From Saccoglossus kowalevskii (Eukaryota > Hemichordata > Enteropneusta > Harrimaniidae), in contig NW_003131863.1 in the NCBI RefSeq assembly GCF_000003605.2, forward strand, positions 99,372 through 127,423: a DNA stretch of 28,052 bases, given 5' to 3'. Of the stretch, positions 18,855-28,052 are shown in pieces. The notes beneath the pieces were generated by a model that worked only from the letters and a program-made list of their open reading frames with translations, made no database searches and was not told the origin of the DNA. The stretch's first letter is position 1, and each line of letters begins with the position of its first letter. Made by a program: the position numbers and the translations under genes.

Positions 18855-20762
18855 ATGGACGACGACGTAGTATATGAACTGTGTATCGTAGGAGCTAGGC
18901 TTGTTGGTTTTGCTGCAGCTAGACCACTATTTTATCACTAGGCACTAAAATATGCTTAATTGGACCCAAAGAACCACAGGTAATGTTTACACAATTTTGA
19001 ATGTTCTAAATATTTAATTGACATAATTTAAGATCACAAATGGCATAATATGAGGTTATTACGAAGATACTTAAAAAGTGGAACCAAGTTAGTAGCTTTG
19101 TAGTGATAGTAACATTTTTACCAAACACGCTGTGAGACTGTGCAGGCATCAAAGTCAAATACGTAGCATTGCAAATAAGTATATTATGACAATATTAAAT
19201 ATTTAATGGGACAGCAATGAATCCACTGACATAACTGCCTTGAAATTATGACACTTGATCGAGAAAAGGGATGCGTATCTTTTTTAAGACTTTTTATACC
19301 TTTTATTTTAGTGAAAGTTTTACTTCAATTGTGTCCTAGATCAGTGCTAGCGTTAACAACGCCCACACGTCTCTGCTTGAGCTGGTATGAAACATTCGGC
19401 TAAGATACTCACTGTCTACTGGCCTTTGTGTAATTATGATGAAGCCTCGATCTTCATCAAAGAGGAGGATAGAAAAATTCAAGGTTTGATTGCCACTAGA
19501 ACTAACGACCGACCATGCAAACTCGCTGATGATATGAAGTTTCATTTTACGTGTTAACAGGATTTTGCTAACATTTCCTAAAGCTCAAACAAGTTTTCAA
19601 TAATTGGATGAACTTTGAAAAATCGTAATCGGCATTCTCACTTCATCAATGAGAAAGCCAGAAAACTGGCATGAAATTGTAAAGTGACTGTGTTGGGTAT
19701 ATAAACATTAAATAATACTGTAACACAGTATTCAAGATTTAGTGAGATGTCTATTAGGAAGTACTTAGTACTGTTAATACACTACTACAATTATTCCTTG
19801 GGATTATAATGAGGCCTGGCATGTTGTTGCAACAAATTAACCTAACTGATATTAGAAACGTGTACTATGTCCAAAGCTAATGAGACTTGTGAACTAAGTG
19901 TGCTATTGCAGAGTATCTGAGATATATCTAAAAATAACAATTAAAAAACTAATTATTACGTCTGAAACTCTATCTGAGGCTAAACAGTCTATTGGGTAAA
20001 TGTCTTTATTTGCAATAGTGCTCTAGATATGATATTTTAATGAGGTCACATAGCCATATATGATTTGAAAACATGTGACTAATGTCCTCAATAACGCACT
20101 GGTTAAATGTCTCCATCAGCAAAAATGCAACACACACATCTCAACACACCAATCTCATTTGAATATTAACAGGAACACATGGAGTGGAGTGCTTGTGTCA
20201 ACCAACCAACCAACCAATCTTAATTCATTAATATAAATATTAGACTCATTATAAGTTGGCCACCACCATACACATAATCTCATCTTAAATATTTTACGTA
20301 TTTGACCAGTATTATCTTCTTTTTGACAGGTGTTTAACATATCCATGTATCATGCTGTCAATACTAACAAAATTGGATGTATATCATTCTGACATGCATT
20401 AAATTGTGTTTCCTTTTAAAATCAGTGCATTAACTGAAGCGTTTGGATCACAACCGGCCGATTGTTGAATGGTTAATCGTGTTTACAGGTAAATACTATC
20501 TAAAGATTGAACATGGTGCTCAATTTAATACAGTTCTGAGCACATAGAAGGAAGTGACTGACTGATTTCGTACTGAGGGAGAATCAACATTGCATAAACC
20601 TGTCTTAGACATGATGTTTGATATCATTAAAGGTGGGTGTATTACATTACGATTTTGAAAATGTTATTTGAAATCTCACGAGTTAGTTATTGAATGAAAC
20701 CTTTTTATAAACAAGAGTACTTGCCATCTTTGTCGAATCCAATCTGCAGTAAGTAGACACAA

Positions 20763-20857
<95 letters not shown>

Positions 20858-21746
20858 ATGAAGCAAAAACATACTTTATGGGTATGGTTATTATTATGAT
20901 AGTGGACGATTCATCAGAATCGGGAAAATGAAAAATAGAATCAAAGAGCAATTCAAAATAGTTTATGGACAACAAAAACGGAAAGTTAAGGTTTCTTTCT
21001 AAGTCTGTGCCTAATTCAATGCATAAAAATGATTTGACAGAATACGTGTCATATATACTTCTGGGTTGCAGCTTTGTTACTTTGCTTGTTTCATAAACAA
21101 TATCAGGAAAATGGGTCTAAAGGCAAAATAAGCTTGCTTTCTTGTAAATATTATTGCGCATGTGAATGTATTTTATTGTAGGAAAGGTGGGGTGCTTGAC
21201 AGCTGGAAGAATCAGATTCTCGAAGGCAAACGTGTTGTTCCAAAAACGTTACAATGTATTTATTTATTTAATTAATTCCATATGGTTTTTCATATTTATG
21301 ATTAATATACGAGTATTAACTTAAGCATTGTAGTGTCCAATTCAAGTGACGAATTAACCATTTTTACGTAGGTCCAGGAGCAAATGTATTTTAGAAACAA
21401 TATGAATAAATAATTCCTTATTTTAGGTGTAAAGCCAGTGTCGACACATTGGGGTGCTTGCATTATAGCATGTACACCGAGTGGCCGTGTGTACTGCGAC
21501 ATGGTGACGCCTACACTGGGAGTGGCGGTTGTTGCTACTCGAATTGGTGCTGCTGGTGCTGATGAGATCGGTAGGATGGCAGCACAGATGATGAAAGCTG
21601 GGAAATGGGATTACGATTTACCCGCCGAAAACTGTCAAGTACAATTTAAAAATTTTAAATATTTTAAGAAACTCGCATTGAAATTAAAATATGTATTAAA
21701 CAAGGCAATATGGATATGGTTTAACACTACTGTCCATCATAATTAA
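18855..21746 (+). pseudogene. Broken FAD-dependent oxidoreductase (DAO family) gene
   Basis: Three blocks match, in order, a FAD-dependent amine/amino-acid oxidoreductase of the DAO family (sarcosine-oxidase-like). Block 1 (18855-18979) begins MDDDVVYELCIVGARLVG, the dinucleotide-binding start, with one Gly of GxGxxG changed to Arg. After a stop and a frameshift it ends TKICLIGPKEPQ at a GT donor. Block 2 (20489-20632) begins GKYYLKIEHG and has two in-frame stops (TAG, and TGA in VTD*F where a Trp is expected). Block 3 (21427-21746) has GVKPVSTHWG, TPSGRVYCDMVTPTLGVAV, DEIGRMAAQMM and GKWDYDLPAE, and is open to TAA. Blocks 2 and 3 join in phase 1 across a proper GT-AG intron. The middle exons, which should encode most of the substrate domain, are missing. 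It is dead unless the stops are assembly errors. Confidence 0.75.
20761..20859. repeat. (AAAT)n microsatellite
   Basis: About 25 tandem copies of a 4-bp AATA/TAAA unit, inside the intron between blocks 2 and 3 of the oxidoreductase pseudogene. On the minus strand it yields a false LFIY-repeat open frame. Confidence 0.97.
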
Positions 21747-23327
21747 GGTAGCGAGAGGGGAGAACGAGAAGAAAAGTTTTCCAAAAAAATTCAAAGTATT
21801 AAACATTATATTGTATACTTACTATAAAGTCGTTAGTCAAAATTTACTGTACGCGATGTATTTAGTGCGTAATTTCGGGTTATTTTCATGAACTCACCTC
21901 CGTACATTAGCATACCAGGTTGAGTGACGGACTGAAGACAAAGGATTTAATTTGCATACTGATTTGTTGATCATCCAGTTTTATTATATCCTGTATAATC
22001 TGACAATTACGGTATCGCATTCGAAACACAAACATTCACACAATAAGGTTTATCTTCTATCATCTGTTGAATACAATTATAATGTAATTATTTCCAATAA
22101 TAAAATTAATTACAACATTATATTAAACAATTAAACTAAGGAAATTAAGAAAGTTCATGTTTACAAATAGATGAACGGCTATATGAACTTGGCATTCCAA
22201 TGTAAATGAACATGCAGTGCTGGCTAAGTTGTTCCTAATACGTATCCTTCAGTTTCACATTCACTTAGTATTGAAGATGCCCATTTCCCAGTTTAGAAAT
22301 AGTCAGAGCTTTAATTTGTTGTTAACTGAATAACAGACATGTACTATTGGGTGTTAGCTTGTGGAAAAAAATATGAAATATATCATTACGAAAAGTCAAG
22401 CTACATGTTTAATTTTGCAGATATTTTGAAATTCCTCACATTTTAAGAGCACTGCAAAAAGCGGTGTATTCCATACTTTTTCAAAGATTTCAAAACATAA
22501 ACATTTTAAGCATATGTAGGGACCATGTGGTCAACACCTTCTATACCTTCCTATACTAAAAATATGTTTTGTTAGTTAACACATAAAGTTGTTCACATAT
22601 CAAGATGTATCTAGCAATATCTGATAGTACAAATATCAAAGAATTATTTATGAGTTCAATTATTTTTTTAGAACTGATATAACAATAATGTTTTAGTCTG
22701 GCTATCCATACAAATAACTTCAATAACTGTTTAAAAATGGTATAAAGACAAGACAATCACTGACATAATATTATATATATGCACGTAGAAATTTCTTCGA
22801 ATGACTAGCAGCCATTTTTGTTCCTACCGAAAAACAACATTTACATAGAACGATTAGCAACTTAGTACTAACACATGATGTAGGTAGATAAATTGGTACT
22901 GCGTTTTGATTGTCGAACGATGGCCATTTTATTTTTTTCTCAAATGTCATACGTCTTCCACAGATGCCCACCCACACGTTTCCATTTTAGATCTGTGTCC
23001 CACTGAAATAGGCAGTTATTGATTTTTTTGCTGAAAATGATTACTCGTATGCAAGTAAATTTGAGATATTTCTCGTGCTGTAGCCACGCCCACCTATCCT
23101 GAAACGGTTGACTGTTTCCGGATTTCCGACTCTTGCCGAAAGTGCGCCACCAAATGCCAAAATATGAGAGGAAGCCATACTCCTGAGCCGTACTTTTATG
23201 ACACTGCGTCATTCAACATACTTTTAAACGATATACATTTTCTGTCGGCGTTTCTTTCTTTTTTTGTCTATTTTTTTTTTTTTTTTTTTGAGAGAGTTTT
23301 TAGAAGTTGTTTTCACAACAAACATTT
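21747..23327. other. Spacer with no firm gene
   Basis: Very AT-rich to about 22770. From about 22800 to 23220 the composition is more balanced and minus-strand frames are open (22771-22977, 22940-23212), but they overlap in different frames and match nothing. This part could be the promoter side of the THAP-encoding locus that follows. A T-run lies at about 23270-23289. Confidence 0.4.
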
Positions 23328-23548
23328 ATGATGGTTAAACGTTGTGTTGTGGGCGGGTGCAGTACTACACCACCGATCCGAAGGTGCGACATCAGTGGGC
23401 GGACGGATGGACCTTCTACTTACAGCGTCATATGTAGTGTCCACTTTACCTCAAATTCTTTTTCCGAAGAACTGACTTCGTCCATGAAAAAAACAACTAG
23501 GTTTTAAAGAGAAGTAAACCTGGCGTAATACCAACACTGAGAAGCTAA
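23328..23548 (+). pseudogene. Frameshifted THAP zinc finger fragment
   Basis: The start MVKRCVVGGC gives the first two Cys of a C2CH THAP finger. A second frame (from 23375) gives DPKVRHQW with the invariant Trp. The first frame returns with GPSTYSVICSVHFTSNSF, supplying the last Cys and His. A third frame shift near the A-run at 23486-23492 leads to LKRSKPGVIPTLR, the usual C-terminal PGVxPT end. THAP domains are DNA-binding, found in transcription factors and in P-element-type transposases. No transposase domain follows, so the source cannot be decided. At least three indels mark it as dead. Confidence 0.7.
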
Positions 23549-23789
23549 TGAGGAGCTTCGTTTTAAAATTCACAAAAATAAAGTTGCTTCAGACTGAGTT
23601 TAAAATGCATTTTTTCACTTAAAAAAATAATTTATGCTTAGAAACATAAAAATTAATAATGTTGATGTACCAATGAATGCTTTTAGGCGAGAAAATAGCA
23701 GCCATTTCACAGGTACTTTAATTGATTGACGGCAATTTTCGTTCAAAAATACATTGAAATTACAGATCTCAACATGAAATCACTCATTT

Positions 23790-23908
23790 CGCAGGCATGC
23801 GCATGTCGATGTATTCAAACTTGGCATGAACGTATCGCACATGAAAAGTTAATGAAGCAAATTCTTTGTAGTGCGATTCAAAACGACCAACTGGAAGTTT
23901 TGTTTTAA
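23790..23908 (+). mobile_element. Possible Copia-type pol remnant
   Basis: The frame 23726-23908 ends with QTWHERIAHEKLMKQ, which resembles the GAG-pre-integrase segment of Ty1/Copia polyproteins (LWHxRLGHxN pattern). It is short, has no zinc-binding residues and stops at once. It is a weak call. Confidence 0.35.
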
Positions 23909-23910
23909 AT

Positions 23911-26404
23911 GTCATTAAACCCATTTACAATTTTGAGAGTTTTTGATTAAATTAAAATAAGACACGATTTACATGTCCTCAGTTATTATTTATTTTCTGA
24001 AATTTTGTTTCAGCCATTTTGTTTAATTCTTCAATTCATCTGACATGTTTGACCAATTTTGTTTGTTGGGTTTCTTATGTACACCAATGTTTTATTGTTT
24101 CAAAGAAACATTCCTCTTTTTTTGGTGACCTTATATACGAACCAATCAAATACAAACAGTGACTATGACTTGGCATTACACATTTACATACATTACAGCA
24201 TTATTCTCTTTCATTTATTGCAATAACCATGAACATATGAATACAGTGTAAGCAGTTTTATTTTGCAACTGTTTAATAACAATGTAAGAACATTACAATT
24301 TATCTGCAATCTCAACATACCGGTAGTGCAATGCCACTGGATTAATGTGACAAAATAACAGTTTAAAACAACATATCTTCTTTAGTACTAGCTGTCACCA
24401 GTAAGGTTGCATATGACATAATATATTATTAAATTCATTTGGGTGATTAACTAAAACAGGACTGATATATTTCTCAGTGAAGTACTTATTCACATGATGT
24501 ATCCCTTGCAAAACGGCACACTATTGAGGCTTGTGAACCACAATGTTTTTACTCGTGTATCACAACCTTTATTGGTTTATGCACCATACTTAGGAATGTA
24601 AATTAGCCATGTAAATTAGCACAGTGGTGGATGAGCTGAAAACTGATATGTAAATTAGTCATATAGCCAAAAATTAGTCAAAAGTTGACCTAAATACATT
24701 ATGTAAATTACCTACATGGATATGTTACCTGCATGCACACACCATAAATTATATGAATTTTATGACATAACTTTATGTATTTTAAAAATCATAAAATGTT
24801 ATGTATGCATATATCTGTATACAATTTTAATAGATATATTGAAAATGTATATGTCAAAGGTACACATCAATCTAGTCATTATTTTTCTGCACAGTTTTTT
24901 CCCTCGCGGCACAATCAAAAAACGATATGTGCATTTAAAAACAACTGTAGGTTAGCTATATAGCATGTAAACACTTTATAAGGAATCCCCTGTTTTAAAC
25001 TGCAGTACATGTTGTAGTCCTAATTGTATATCCATTCATGCACCCAAACTGATTGAAAAATCAACCTTTACATATTTAGTATTCATGCAAATTGACCGTA
25101 CTATCTATCAGCATGATCTGTGTGTAATTCACACCACATATATTCAGTAACACCAAGGCAGCCATTTTGTACTCTCTATTCCCACTTAATATTTAAGAGC
25201 CCTGACATCTGGTAGAGTGTGTCATTTCATGGGTGATCCCAACATAAGCTACAACTTAATTACAGTTCTGATACATAATTGGAAAAAACTGTCAAACATG
25301 CAGTTCATGTTTGTGTACCCTCAAGCAAAATCCAACAGTGAGTCAGAAATCAGTCACTACTAACTCACTTCAGTTCACATGAGTCAAAGGATTGTGGATT
25401 ACTTTTAAGGATATGACTCATGTGCCACTAAGCAGTGGTGCCCTAGTCACTATATTTCTTTTCCATATTATACAAGAGCTATATATAGCATTTAATTAGG
25501 CAACGTTTGTGTCAACACTGTTAATGTGTAATGTTGGCAAGTAAAATGAGATGTTGGGTCACACTAAGTTGAACTTGATGTCAGGTAGCATATTTGCTGA
25601 TATCTACTGCATCAATACCATGCATCACTCCAATTCCACATTGGACAGAACATCCATGGATTTGAACAGAGCTACAGACTAAAATGAGGGAGCTCGATCT
25701 GAAAGTCACTTCCCGAAAGTTGTGACCTTTGGGGATTCAGAAACATGTCCAACAACGTTTAATGCTATACAGCTTCAATCCCATAATGAGCCTGGTTAAT
25801 CTTCACACTGAAGAACATAAAGTGAGGAAAAGTAATTGTTAGCAGTCAAGTATGTTCTTACATTTTACAGCCTATTATTTTGAAGAAGACACTGTAGAGT
25901 GATAATTTCACTGGAATTTCTCAGTCACAAATACATATTAGAACATTCCTGGCAGAGAAAATGTATCAACAACGATATATTTTTAATTTATGATTATTAT
26001 CCCACACGCAGAATACAGGTGAGTTGATTGGGTAATACATTTTTGAGTGTTCATCATCACAAATAAAGAATGATTTTGAAAAGAAATGTTAATATCTTTT
26101 TTTTGTGTTCCTTTTAATACTGAGGGGGAAAACATGACTATATCATAAGATTTGTCTCCCTGATGTGACAATTATTGACAGAAGTTGAGCAGTTGAGGTG
26201 AATGATTGTCACATAGGGAGACAAACCTTCATATAATCACAGTAAATCATTTTTCGGCGGATTGTTTGTGTTCAAATTATGTCACCTAGTCTCAGAGGAA
26301 ACACTACAATGCAGTGTAGAACAGCACAGCTCGGCACAACAATCCTGTATATTATGATATTTATCATATTTTTAATGTCTTAATTGGCAAGAATATTTAG
26401 GATG
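23911..26404. other. Long spacer, possibly 3' region of the minus-strand gene
   Basis: About 2.5 kb of AT-rich sequence with only short, unconvincing open frames on both strands (24716-24963, 25983-26171). Part of the right end may be the 3' UTR or further introns of the ApaG-domain gene on the minus strand. Confidence 0.4.
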
Positions 26405-26467
26405 TCATATAAACACATCTATATTAGACCTCAATGTGCAGATTGAAGAAAATACACTGTAAAATAC

Positions 26468-26541
26468 CTGTATTTCTTTTGATGTACTTATTTCCAGACT
26501 TTTCATTGTAAACATAGGACAGGTTACATCAAACATTTCAC
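26468..26541 (-). CDS. ApaG gene, third visible exon
   Basis: A 74-bp exon encoding GEMFDVTCPMFTMKSLEIS. The FDVxxPxF pattern is the last strand pair of the domain. It is either followed by another exon or reads through for 21 codons to a stop. Confidence 0.65.
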
Positions 26542-27781
26542 CTATAGACAAAATACAACAGATTATATATGATGTCTCAAAACAACCTGGCAGTATTGCT
26601 CCAGAGATTCAGTGTACGCATAGAAGACTGGAATCCGGGAAACACTGATCCATACAATGTGATTGAAATATGATCTACTGTTTTGACTTTTGAGCATAAT
26701 ATTTTACGATTCTTCTTCACTGAAAGTATCCACAATAAAAAAAAGGGTTGTCTGAGATTGTTACTATAGAATGATCTAAAATAAACATGTTCTGAAATTA
26801 TTTTGTTGTCAATATTCATATTTATCATGTTATTTAATATATAGTTAGATACCAACACTGACAATTAAGGTTTCAGAATTATGAGTTTTGGTCAGGGAGA
26901 TATTTTTCGACCATGCCATTTTTGAATAATCTTTTGGTTAAAATCTCAAAGTTCATTAATGTAATACACATTACCATAGAACTATTATACATGTAGCTCC
27001 ATGATTGACATCAACACTGTCATGCGGTTTATGACAAACTTTCCTCATACTTAACATATGATTACTGTTTATCTTTGCCCCAACATGTCCACATATATTT
27101 CATGAAAATAAACATACATAATGTAAATGATTATGAGGGTATTTTATTGCATTATTTACATTACCTGAATTCAACTTTTCCATTGTAAAGTAGCCAGACA
27201 TGTAACCCGTTGGAGTGGCAAAATGAGTTATGCTCACCCATGAATATGAAGTACCCGGCCTTAAGATAGGAAAGGCACCTAGACAAATTGAAACAAAGAT
27301 TTGATTTTTAAAAGCTGGAAATTGAGCATACCTATAAAGGGATAACATGCAAATTATGTCAATAATGGATACTAGTGTGCCCTCTAAAGAGTCATAAACA
27401 TTTGTGCCTCAAGTCACCTTTATAAGCACATACGACTTTTTTTTTCTTGCCTCCCTAGCAGCCAACAAGGTGACTCAAATTCTTTTTAAAGAATTCCATT
27501 TTGACTCACAATCCAACAAACACTGGGTACTTAGTAACCACTATAAAGATATAAATGAGACATTTTCCTTTTTAAATATATTTTGTGTGTGCCAATCTAT
27601 AATTTGGACACACTGACAGTATGGCACTTTTTAATATGAAAATTACAAGTATTAATTGTATATACTGCATTTTGACACCAAAATATTGGACTCTTACCAA
27701 CAACGCCTTCTCCATCCACAATTTCAATTCTTCCCTGACCATCAACAACCTCCCAGTGACGATGTTGTAGTTGGCAGCTAT
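26468..27781 (-). CDS. ApaG domain exons of an FBXO3-like gene (partial)
   Basis: Read on the minus strand, three exons join in frame: 27781-27698, 27278-27165 and 26541-26468. All have AG/GT borders (TTTTGCAG in, G|GTAAGA out; TCTAG in, CAG|GTAATG out; CTATAG in) and the two introns between them are phase 1. The product carries SCQLQHRHWEVVDGQG, EGVVG, AFPILRPGTSYSW, THFATPTGYMSGYF and GEMFDVTCPMFTM. This matches the ApaG domain as found at the C-terminus of F-box protein FBXO3 (CQLxSRYW, GPGVVG, FPI, STTSGYMEGYYTF, FNVAIPRF). In FBXO3 the protein is the substrate adaptor of an SCF ubiquitin ligase. The F-box and middle domain would lie beyond the right edge and are not seen, so a different ApaG protein remains possible. 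After 26468 either a GTATTT donor is used or reading continues to a TGA at 26405-26407. Confidence 0.72.
27165..27278 (-). CDS. ApaG gene, second visible exon
   Basis: A 114-bp exon encoding AFPILRPGTSYSWVSIT, HFATPTGYMSGYFTMEKLNS. It has the family-typical GYMxGYF turn. Confidence 0.75.
27698..27781 (-). CDS. ApaG gene, first visible exon
   Basis: An 84-bp exon encoding SCQLQHRHWEVVDGQG and IEIVDGEGVV. The frame is not open upstream of the acceptor, so an earlier exon must lie beyond 28052 or in the unmatched sequence between. The + strand frame across it (27656-28030) is a shadow. Confidence 0.7.
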
Positions 27782-28052
27782 CTGCAAAATTGTGTACAAA
27801 TGTCTATGTATGCATCAACAGAAAATTCTACGTTATATGTAAAAGCGCAATATTCCCCTTCCAAAAATCAGCATTTTGTCATTGAGCTCAAAAAAGAAAT
27901 TTTAATTCAATGTCAAAACGTTTTTGCAACAGATCTCGTTGTGAATGGAAAATCACCTATTAAACTTATTTCTAACACATGGCATGACAGAATGCATAAT
28001 AGATTCTTCAGGTTTGATTGTGGAATATGAATGAGAAGGTTATCAGCCTATA

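Noticed and set aside
19336-19545. Minus-strand frame with FDEDRGFIIITQRPVDSEY, faintly like a cadherin repeat
   Set aside because: No Ca-binding DxD or LDRE motif, no splice partners and no neighbouring cadherin sequence.
20676-20975. Minus-strand 99-codon frame with LFIY repeats, looking like a membrane protein
   Set aside because: It is a translation of the (AAAT)n microsatellite.
27656-28030. + strand 124-codon frame at the right end
   Set aside because: Its first third is antisense to the ApaG exon, and the rest has no recognisable motif.
1-28052. CRISPR arrays, rRNA and tRNA genes, bacterial operons
   Set aside because: None seen; introns and element types show this is animal nuclear DNA.

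Overview
This is a eukaryotic genomic window: AT-rich, with GT-AG introns, many decayed transposable elements and a 404-bp assembly gap. The sulfotransferase type, a retrotransposon with a long characteristic C-terminus and a mollusc-like tyrosine recombinase suggest a marine invertebrate, most likely a lophotrochozoan (mollusc, brachiopod or similar). The species cannot be read from the sequence.

The centre of the window is a tandem pair of complete five-exon genes on the + strand. Gene A (2240-6964, predicted 317 residues) and gene B (8907-13998, predicted 394 residues) encode type II Golgi-type membrane sulfotransferases related to the catalytic half of WSCD1/WSCD2. They have no WSC domain. 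Both share one plan: a signal-anchor exon, a stalk exon, then three catalytic exons, with every intron in phase 1. They differ mainly in the stalk, which is short in A and lengthened in B by an in-frame 24-bp (8-residue) tandem repeat. A further candidate signal-anchor exon at 15322 is followed directly by a LINE fragment and may be the remnant of another gene.

Layout: 1-282 is a decayed LINE reverse transcriptase fragment. 283-2239 is mostly empty, with a CpG-rich patch and a weak minus-strand candidate exon. 2240-6964 is gene A, with an inverted-repeat element in intron 3. 8907-13998 is gene B, with the N gap in intron 1. 14600-15480 holds a CpG-rich stretch, a diverged direct duplication and the candidate anchor exon. 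15480-16700 is a second LINE of the same type. 17320-17793 is the C-terminal part of a decayed tyrosine recombinase. 18855-21746 is a broken FAD-dependent amine/amino-acid oxidoreductase gene (three recognisable exons, two with stops). 23328-23548 is a frameshifted THAP zinc finger fragment and 23790-23908 a probable Copia-type remnant. 26468-27781, on the minus strand, holds three phase-matched exons of an ApaG domain (FBXO3-like) whose 5' part lies outside the window.

Functionally, the two sulfotransferases are expected to act in the Golgi lumen, transferring sulfate from PAPS to a glycan. The acceptor cannot be told from sequence. Nothing else in the window clearly works with them, and most other coding traces are dead.
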